DNA from: Thozetella sp. PMI_491
Lineage: Eukaryota; Ascomycota; Sordariomycetes; Chaetosphaeriales; Chaetosphaeriaceae
Length of the DNA stretch: 64,000 bases
Direction: 5' to 3'
Assembly: GCA_021432635.1 (NCBI GenBank)
Contig: MU270019.1
Span: forward strand, 1,175,672 to 1,239,671
The translations under genes and the position numbers were made by a program. The notes beneath the pieces were generated by a model. It did no database searches. It had not been told where the DNA came from and saw only the letters and a list, made by a program, of their open reading frames with translations. Positions 57,656-64,000 of this stretch are shown one piece after another (position 1 is the first letter of the stretch; each line of letters opens with the position of its first letter).

Positions 57656-59395
57656 TCATGCCCCTGTTTCACCATTATCATCTTCCGGGGACGGTTCATC
57701 TTCAAGAGATCGTGACGCCTCCATCTGTTGGTCTTCCGGGGACTCCTCTTCTTCCTCTTCAGGAGATGATGTCTCCATCTGCTCGCCCTCCAGAGGCTGC
57801 CCGTTTTCGCCTTCGGGAGGCGACGACGCCTCCATCTGCTCGTCTTCCGGGGACTGCTCGCTTCCATCTTCAGGATTTGACGTCTCCGTCTGCTCCGGCT
57901 GCGGATGCTGCTCATTTCCACCTTCAGGAGACGACGTCTCCATCTGCTCGCCTTCTGGGGACTGCTCCTCTTCGTCTTCATCTTCATCTTCAGGAGATGA
58001 CGTCTCCATCTGATCGTTCTGCGCAGGCTGCTCGTTTTGACCTTTAGAAGACGTCTCCATCTGCTCGCCTTCCGGAGATTGCTCGTCTTCGTCTTCATCC
58101 TCATCTTCGTCTTCGTCTTCGTCTTTGTCTTTAGGAGATGTCGACGTCTGCGTTTGCTCCTGTGCCGCAGGCGACGACGCCTCCGTCGGCTCCTCCTCTG
58201 CCGCGAGACTAGCCCTGCTCGATTCAGGGGTGCGATTTGCCTTCCAGCGGATGCCGGACTGGTCCTGCTCTCCATACTCGACGATGTTGTGCTCAGCGTC
58301 GAGCTTGACGATGTACCACGGGCCAGGCACGCCGCCCTTGACCGCCTCCGCCTTCTCTATGGCCGCGGCCTCTGTCTCAAATAGGCATGTGGTTATGTCG
58401 AACGAGCTCTTGGCAAGTCGGCCTTGGTGCTCGTACCAGAAATGCCAGTCTTCCTCAGCAGCGGCACACTCCTCCTCGGCCGTTTTAGCTATCTGGATAG
58501 CCTGGCTCAGATCCGGAAGAGTCACGGGTACATTGTTTGTATGGAGGTTCTGCTTCCGGTGGATATACTCTCCCTCCAGTCTGGTTAGCTCATCCAGCAG
58601 AGGCGCGAGGGGTCCCAACATGCCCGCCGCTTCCATTTCGGCCCACCCTTGAGACCTGCCTCCCTCGAGTAGCTCGGTAAAGACTTGGCTGGTATTCTCG
58701 ATATCCCAGATGGGAACTTGAAAGGGAGACGCGAACACGGCTTGCTCGAGAACCTTTGTCTCTCCGAAATCGCCTACGTAGAAGTCTGGAAGGGCTTTCT
58801 CGTCGCTGCTATCCCCCCAATGGAGAAAGACGTTACGGGTGAGCATGTCGCCGTGGATTAAGGGTTGGTTGTCCTGGTAGTGGTACAGGTACTGGAGCGT
58901 CTGGAGCACATGGTGCATGCATCGTGCGATGAGAATGTATGGCACGCCGATGGGCATTCTCCCGTTGTTTACCCCACTATAGCTTTCAGCGAACTCGGCG
59001 GCGTCTCCGCCATTGCAAAGTTCGAAGTAGGCGGTGCCTTCGTTCTTGCGCTCTTCGTCGAACTGCTGCCCCGGCCGCCACGGTGCCAGGTCGTTGTGGC
59101 CGCATGCGCGCGCGATCCTCGGCTCTAGGCCTTGAGCCCGGGCGCGGCCGAGCCTGTGTGCATCGTGCAGCCTTCGATCTACGTCTGCTTCCTTCTCGAG
59201 ACCCGGAATGTCTTCGAGATTACGCGCGCTCTTACGCACTCGGGGCACTTGGTCTTCTACGGACCACACCAGCTGTGTCTTTGCGTGAGTGCCGGATCCC
59301 AATCTACTTGCAAAGAGATATCTCTTCTCATGGCCCTTCTCACCTTGGTAGAAGCATACGGCATAGCTGTGCTTGTCGGGTGACGGGGACTCCAT
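57656..59395 (-). CDS. Protein-kinase-like protein with acidic repeat tail
   Basis: This intronless gene encodes 579 residues. Residues about 28-250 follow a protein-kinase layout: RLGSGTHAKTQLVW (31-44) in place of the glycine loop; a possible ATP lysine at Lys55 in RVRKSA; a catalytic loop LIHGDMLTRNVF (179-190); and DFG at 209-211. The loop has HGD instead of HRD but keeps the catalytic Asp183 and Asn188, so activity is possible. Residues 280-385 form a second, apparently folded region with no recognised family (WHFWYEHQGRL, WYIVKLDAEHNIVEYGEQD). From about 400 the protein is very acidic: a run of alternating Asp/Glu (424-438), then seven imperfect copies of EQMETSSPE at about 444, 461, 483, 501, 519, 538 and 557. 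Substrate and role are unknown. Its start faces the xylanase gene. Confidence 0.85.
   Translation of the reverse strand: MESPSPDKHSYAVCFYQGEKGHEKRYLFASRLGSGTHAKTQLVWSVEDQVPRVRKSARNLEDIPGLEKEADVDRRLHDAHRLGRARAQGLEPRIARACGHNDLAPWRPGQQFDEERKNEGTAYFELCNGGDAAEFAESYSGVNNGRMPIGVPYILIARCMHHVLQTLQYLYHYQDNQPLIHGDMLTRNVFLHWGDSSDEKALPDFYVGDFGETKVLEQAVFASPFQVPIWDIENTSQVFTELLEGGRSQGWAEMEAAGMLGPLAPLLDELTRLEGEYIHRKQNLHTNNVPVTLPDLSQAIQIAKTAEEECAAAEEDWHFWYEHQGRLAKSSFDITTCLFETEAAAIEKAEAVKGGVPGPWYIVKLDAEHNIVEYGEQDQSGIRWKANRTPESSRASLAAEEEPTEASSPAAQEQTQTSTSPKDKDEDEDEDEDEDEDEQSPEGEQMETSSKGQNEQPAQNDQMETSSPEDEDEDEEEQSPEGEQMETSSPEGGNEQHPQPEQTETSNPEDGSEQSPEDEQMEASSPPEGENGQPLEGEQMETSSPEEEEEESPEDQQMEASRSLEDEPSPEDDNGETGA
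57690..58130 (-). repeat. Coding minisatellite in the kinase-like gene
   Basis: DNA encoding the EQMETSSPE-type repeats and the Asp/Glu run. The plus strand shows a recurring GACGTCTCCATCTGCTCG-like unit about every 50-65 bp, with shorter CTTCGT/CTTCAT hexamers. Repeat number could vary between strains. Confidence 0.8.
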
Positions 59396-60404
59396 GGCAA
59401 TAATATAGCGCCTGCTAGTGCAGAGAGACGGCTGTTCTATAGCTGCAGATCTGAATGTGTAAGGGTGAACGGGCTGATGAGGTTTATTATTCGAGCCACA
59501 TGTAGGCTGCGCGACTTCACTTATATACTAGTGCTTCCATATTCGGCAATGAAGCGTTATTTGGGCTATAGACAAAGGGATTGTGCAAAAGTAGCCTGTC
59601 TAGAAAGGGCTGTGGAAGGTTTGGTGTTCGCTGCTCCAACGACCTACCTTTATCGTCTTTGTTCACCTGCCGCCCAACGTCTTTCTCCCAGATCGCGGCC
59701 CTGGCTTCGATGTCCCGAAGGTCGTCCCCGGCGTACTGGACCCCGCCAACCAGCCCGGTGTCCCGGTTAAAGGGCTCGGAAAGTGTGTTCGTAGTACATA
59801 GTATACCCCACCCTCTTATATTGATCTGCCGAACCTGCCGTCTAATCTGGCATCCACTTAGCAACCAGGGGGTTGTTTCAGGACGATCCCGGGCGATCAA
59901 CCCCCCTGTGCCATGTGGCTATGCACCACCAACCCAGAGGAACCATTTTCCTGGACGACGGGTCCCAGGGGCGCCAAAGGAGGCGAATGACCTCTACCTG
60001 ACGCATGAAGGCCGACGGCGTGAGCCAATTTGGTGGACCAAGGCGTGGTGGGAGATGGCGCTCGTCCGACCGAGAAGCCTTCCCATCCCATCCCTGGCCC
60101 CTCTGGCGCCTGCATTGGCCTTTGCCGCCTGGCATGACCAGGGGCAAGCCTCCATCCTGGTGGTGGACGTAATTCCTCCTCACGGAGAATCAATGCGTTT
60201 TGCGACGACGAGCATCGACCGATGTGTGGAGCCCAACGGCGCTGAATGGAGAGCCCAGGGGTCGACAGACAAATATGAAGCATATAACTTTATCGTCGCC
60301 CTCTTCGCATTGCCCGTGTGGGCACCGCGCGCCGTGCATTTCCAACTCTGTTCTCTTGTCCAGCTCTTTTCATTCGTTTCTCTCTTGGCAACTTCGCCCA
60401 CAAG
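59396..60404. promoter_or_regulatory. Divergent intergenic region of kinase-like and xylanase genes
   Basis: 1.0 kb shared upstream region. On the xylanase side a CCAAT box lies at 60025-60029 and a TATA-like CATATAA at 60281-60287, about 118 bp ahead of the xylanase ATG. GGCW-type motifs that xylanase activators of the XlnR/Xyr1 family can bind occur at 59564-59570 and 59917-59922, but at a density expected by chance. The assignment rests on position and generic core motifs only. Confidence 0.4.
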
Positions 60405-61725
60405 ATGCATTTCTCCACCGTCGCAGCGGCGCTGCTTTCCGTGCCCGGCGCACATGCCAACCTGAACCAGCTGGCTAAGGCTGCCGGCAAGCTTTATTTC
60501 GGCACGGCCACGGACAACGGCGAGCTCACTGACACGGCCTATCTGGCCATCCTTTCGGACGCCAACGAGTTCGGCCAGGTCACCCCGGGCAACACGCAGA
60601 AGTGGCAGTTCACTGAGACCTCGCAGGGTGTGTTCGACTACACCAAGGGCGATGTGATCACGCAGCTGGCGCAGGGCAACGGCCAGATCCTGCGGTGCCA
60701 CACTCTGATCTGGCATCAGCAACTGCCGACCTTTGGTGAGTCGTCTTCGCCGCGTAAAGATCTCCTGAGGTCGATTCACTTCACTGACACCTGCTCCAGT
60801 CTCTTCGGGCAGCTGGACGAACGAGACGCTCGCTGCCGTGATCACGGCCCACATTGCAAGCGAAGTCGGCCACTACAAGGGCCAGTGCTACTCATGGGAC
60901 GTGGTCAACGAGGTCGTCGGCGACGACGGCAACTTCCGCAACAGCATCTTCTTCCAGACCATGGGGACCTCGTACATCCCCCTCGCCTTCCAGGCGGCCG
61001 CGGCCGCGGACCCGGGCGCTAAGCTCTACTACAACGACTTCAACATCGAGCAGGCGGGCGCCAAGGCCACCAAGGCGCTCGAGGTCGTCAAGCTGGTCCA
61101 GGACGCCGGCGCCCGCATCGACGGTGTCGGCCTGCAGGGCCACTTCATCGTCGGCTCCACGCCCACCAAGGACGCGCTGGTGTCGCAGCTCAACGCCTTC
61201 ACGGCGCTCGGCGTCGAGGTCGCCTACACGGAGCTGGACATCCGCCACAGCAGCCTGCCGGCGAACAGCGCCAACCGTTTGCAGCAGGCCACCGACTACA
61301 CCAACGTCGTGGACGCGTGCCTCGCGGTCGAGAAGTGCGTCGGCGTAACAGTGTGGGACTTTGACGACAAGTTCAGCTGGGTTCCTTCGACCTTCCCGGG
61401 CGCTGGCGATGCTTGTCTGTTCTCGAGCAACCTGGAAGCCAAGCCGGCCTACACCTCCGTCTCTAGCCTGCTCTCCGCCTCCGCGTCTGCCGCCGGTGCC
61501 GTCATCACCTCCGCCGCCACCACAGCCGTGAGCCCGGCCACCACGCTCGTGGCTACGACTTTGGCGACAAGCATTGCCTCGCAACTCGTGCCTGCCAGCA
61601 CTGCCACGGCCGCTGTCACGGATGTCGTCTCGCCCACGACCGAAAGCCCCGCCGCGACCGAGACGGCGGTGGATCCCGAGAAGTGCAAGAAGCGCCGCCG
61701 CCGTGTGGTGACCGTCGTTGCCTAA
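60405..61725 (+). CDS. Secreted endo-1,4-beta-xylanase, GH10
   Basis: Gene model: exons 60405-60735 and 60800-61725, 418 residues. The 64-nt intron has donor GTGAGT and acceptor CCAG, and joins LPTF to VSSGSW. The start chosen gives a classical signal peptide ([18 protein letters not shown]). An upstream in-frame Met at 60318 would spoil it. The GH10 barrel spans about 20-330. The acid/base Glu148 is in YSWDVVNE and the nucleophile Glu255 in [18 protein letters not shown] (98-108) and [10 protein letters not shown] (295-304) are family landmarks. At residues 60-67 the family motif TPENxMKW appears as TPGNTQKW, so the sugar-contacting Glu is Gly. After the barrel there is a Ser/Thr/Ala-rich tail (330-402) and an unusual basic end, KCKKRRRR. 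No cellulose-binding module is present. It should cleave xylan outside the cell. Confidence 0.94.
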
Positions 61726-62131
61726 AGCACACGCGGTGCCCAAGAGGATGTAAGACGCACCTCCTGCCAGCCAGGAAAATTGGCAGTACCTCTTTGTTCT
61801 CATGTACATATATTTTTATGATGTGTGTAGCACTTGGTAGCCAACTAAGTTAAGCATCGCTTCCTGGTCACCTTGGGTTCGGTTAGCCTGTGAGACATGG
61901 AAACTTAGATCTGATGTCGTGCAACATGGGCGTTCTACCCGTGTCTATCCGCCCGTTTATTGAAACAGAGTGCAGAAGGCCGGTAGTATGAGTCAAGGTA
62001 GAACCACCGTGTGCACAAAGCGAGGGTGGAACCTGGTAACATTACTCCTAGTTTTGGCAATCTGATCTAACGCTCTCTTGATGCAAGTGCACAGCGTACC
62101 CGTGAAACCCCTGTTCTGAACCCCTATGTTT
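61726..62131. other. Convergent interval between xylanase and GH31 genes
   Basis: A 0.4 kb spacer holding both transcript ends. TATATTTTTATG near 61807-61820 is a plausible 3'-end element for the xylanase transcript. No gene. Confidence 0.5.
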
Positions 62132-64000
62132 TTAAAGTACCACATAAGACCCATCCGAATCGGCGCTCCGTCCGCTGAGTCTCGACCGCAGCTGGAGTTC
62201 CCTCGCGCTCGCCAGAGCCCGCTCGTCCGCAAGCCACACCTCGATCACGGCGTCTCGGAGATCGGCGTCGATGTCCATCTCGTGGAGCCTGTTCTGGCGG
62301 ATGTGCAGCGGGTCCTTGGACTCGACAACCAGCTGCCAGACGGCCTCCTTGGGCAAGTGCTTCGTCTCGCCCCGGTAGAGCACCTCGTGCACGCGGCTGG
62401 GGATGTCGACGATGTCCAGCCGGAGGTCCGGCCCTAGCACCACTTCGAGTGCCTGGCCGTCCTTAGCCGCGCCTAACTTGATCATGGTCGAGTTGTCCTT
62501 CTTGAGGATGGCCTCCGGCGGGACCAGGCCGCTGAGGTCCGACTTGGTGTGCCCCAGTAGCTTGACGATCCAGTTCCGCGACTTGCCGGTCCGCTTCGAC
62601 GCGGGGCCCACCGTCAGCCGGCCGGTCTTTTGGTCCCATGTGATGGGGGTCCGGATGAAGGAGGAGGGGTCTGGGCGGACTTCCCGCTTGGCGCTCTCGT
62701 CCTCCTCGATGAGCTCGAAGCTGGCGTCGGCGCCGACCACGAGCATGATCTCCATGTCGGACGGGTTGGAGACGCCGTTGGTGAGGACCGGGGAGGCGTC
62801 TACGGGTAGGATGGAGCCTTCCTTGGCGAACACGGGGAACTTGGACAGGGTGCGGTGGAACTTGATCTCGCGGCCGCCGTCGTACACCAGCGACGGGCTG
62901 AAGATGTCGACGTAGCGGCCCGGCGGCAGCCAGCCGCGCGTGGAGGCGAGCAGGGAGGAGGGGCTGTGCGGCGACGTGATGGGGGCCACGATGAGGTCGG
63001 GTCCGAAGTAGAACTGGTTGGGGTAGTTGTACGCCGCGCTATCCTTGTGGTTCCAGTACATGGGCTGCACGATCGGCTCGCTATCGTAGCTCGCGCGCAC
63101 GTTCATGGTGTAGAGGAAGGGGATCAGGCGGTGGCGGAGGACGAGGAACTCCTTCATGACGCGGTATGTCTCGTTCTCGTAGTTCCACGGCTCCTTGCCG
63201 TCCCAGCGGCTCTTCTCCGAGTGCAGGCGCAGGATGGGCGAGAAGGTGCCCAGCTGCACCCACCGGGCCAGGCGCTCGTTGGAGCGCTGGCCCCAGTAGT
63301 GGCCGCCGATGTCGTGGCTCCACCAGCCGTAGCCGATGTTGGACGCCGTCGCGGTGAACTCGGGCTGGAAGTGCAGCGACGCCCAGGTGATGAGGGTGTC
63401 GCCCGAGAAGCCGATGGGGTAACGGTGCGAGCCGGGGCCGGCAAAGCGGGAGAAGGTGATGGGCTTCTCCAGGTTGTCGATGTCCTTCTCGCTGTTGAGG
63501 TAGTGGAAGTGGTTCAGCACCCACAGGGGGTCGATGCCGGGGATCTTGGTCTTAGTGCCTTGCTGCCAGTCGATCCACCAGAAGTCGAGCCCCTGCTTCT
63601 CGAAGCCGGCCTTGAGTACGTCAAAGTAGGCGTCGAGGAACTTGCGGTCGGTGGGGTCGAACTTGATGGGGTCCTTGTTGGAGGTGTCGAACTTGAGGTA
63701 CTTGGCCACGGCCTCGTAGGGCTCCTCGAAGGCACGGACGCCGTCGGCGGGGTGGTCGTTGAGGGCCGTCTTGAGCCCCCGCTTGTGCAGCTCCCGGAGG
63801 AAGCCCTCCGGGTCCGGGAACAGCTCCTTGTTCCATGTGTATCCGGTCCAGCCGGAGCCGTACTGCGCCGGGACGTCCTCGACGCGGTGCCAGTCCATGT
63901 CGATGACGCCCACGACGAGGGGGATCTCCTCCTCCTTGAAGCGATCCATAAGGTTCAGGTACTCATCAGCCGAGTAGGCGTGGTACCGGGACCACCAATT
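62132..64000 (-). CDS. Glycoside hydrolase family 31 (alpha-glucosidase/alpha-xylosidase type), partial
   Basis: The frame is open to the window's right edge. 622 residues are visible and the N-terminus lies beyond it (first visible residues NWWSRYHAYSADEYL). The methionine at 63949 is internal, not the start. The GH31 barrel is clear: VVGVIDMDWH, then FDPTDRKFLDAYF, then GLDFWWIDWQQG with the nucleophile Asp at about visible residue 144, then FSRFAGPGSHRYPIGFSGDT with the acid/base Asp in FSGDT, and WWSHDIGGHYWG. Beta-sandwich domains typical of the family follow: PGRYVDIFSPSLVYDGG, then KFPVFAKEGSILPV. GH31 enzymes remove alpha-glucose or alpha-xylose residues from oligosaccharides or glycans. 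The WWIDWQQG variant does not by itself give the substrate. No intron is seen here. The signal peptide status is unknown because the start is outside. Confidence 0.94.
   Translation of the reverse strand, partial: NWWSRYHAYSADEYLNLMDRFKEEEIPLVVGVIDMDWHRVEDVPAQYGSGWTGYTWNKELFPDPEGFLRELHKRGLKTALNDHPADGVRAFEEPYEAVAKYLKFDTSNKDPIKFDPTDRKFLDAYFDVLKAGFEKQGLDFWWIDWQQGTKTKIPGIDPLWVLNHFHYLNSEKDIDNLEKPITFSRFAGPGSHRYPIGFSGDTLITWASLHFQPEFTATASNIGYGWWSHDIGGHYWGQRSNERLARWVQLGTFSPILRLHSEKSRWDGKEPWNYENETYRVMKEFLVLRHRLIPFLYTMNVRASYDSEPIVQPMYWNHKDSAAYNYPNQFYFGPDLIVAPITSPHSPSSLLASTRGWLPPGRYVDIFSPSLVYDGGREIKFHRTLSKFPVFAKEGSILPVDASPVLTNGVSNPSDMEIMLVVGADASFELIEEDESAKREVRPDPSSFIRTPITWDQKTGRLTVGPASKRTGKSRNWIVKLLGHTKSDLSGLVPPEAILKKDNSTMIKLGAAKDGQALEVVLGPDLRLDIVDIPSRVHEVLYRGETKHLPKEAVWQLVVESKDPLHIRQNRLHEMDIDADLRDAVIEVWLADERALASARELQLRSRLSGRSADSDGSYVVL

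Noticed and set aside
59396-60404. XlnR/Xyr1-type GGCW motifs ahead of the xylanase
   Set aside because: GGC followed by three A/T is expected several times per kb by chance, and no paired or clustered arrangement was seen, so they are not counted as supported sites.
60892-61809. A 305-residue minus-strand frame over the xylanase
   Set aside because: It is antisense to the second GH10 exon, which contains both catalytic residues.

Overview
The window looks like nuclear chromosome sequence from a filamentous ascomycete (Pezizomycotina), most likely a Sordariomycete close to the Sordariales/Chaetomiaceae. The evidence is: GC-rich genes split by one to three short introns (mostly 54-95 nt) with GTRNGT-type donors and CTAAC or CTGAC branch points; large pyrimidine-rich leaders and intergenic spaces; typical fungal gene families (chitin synthase chaperone Chs7, Mvp1 sorting nexin, alpha-arrestin, GH10 and GH31 enzymes); and signs compatible with repeat-induced point mutation. 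Species cannot be fixed from sequence alone. Two runs of N (15737-15887, 27012-27221) show a draft assembly. I saw no rRNA, no convincing tRNA, no CRISPR array and no intact transposon.

Layout. 1-6.3 kb: a broken, truncated NACHT/ankyrin-type gene (minus), a secreted histidine-rich repeat protein (minus) and a flavoprotein monooxygenase (plus) that ends in a CaaX prenylation motif. 7.7-9.0 kb: a three-exon D-2-hydroxyacid dehydrogenase (minus). 11.9-13.0 kb: chs7 (plus). 13-18.3 kb: non-coding, with the first gap. 18.4-22.9 kb: an uncharacterised nuclear-looking 875-residue protein and the mitochondrial small-subunit protein bS6m (both plus). 23.9-26.0 kb: dcn1 (minus), with an unusually large 1.1 kb intron. 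28.2-32.7 kb: mvp1 and mitochondrial uL15m (both minus). 32.7-45.3 kb: about 12.5 kb with no gene I can support, including an AT-rich island at 32.9-34.1 kb. 45.3-56.5 kb: a Pho85-type cyclin and an alpha-arrestin (both plus), separated by about 5.9 kb of non-coding DNA. 57.7-59.4 kb: a protein-kinase-like gene with an acidic repeat tail (minus). 60.4-64 kb: a secreted GH10 xylanase (plus) converging on a GH31 glycosidase (minus) that runs off the window end.

Functionally this is mostly a housekeeping and cell-biology neighbourhood (mitochondrial translation, cullin neddylation, endosomal sorting, arrestin-guided ubiquitination, cell-wall synthase export). It has small accessory pockets at both ends: the NLR-like relic, the His-rich secreted protein and the CaaX monooxygenase on the left, and polysaccharide-degrading enzymes on the right. 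Gene density is low: 15 gene models (14 well supported, one uncertain nested ORF) plus one pseudogene in 64 kb. No operon logic or biosynthetic gene cluster is apparent.
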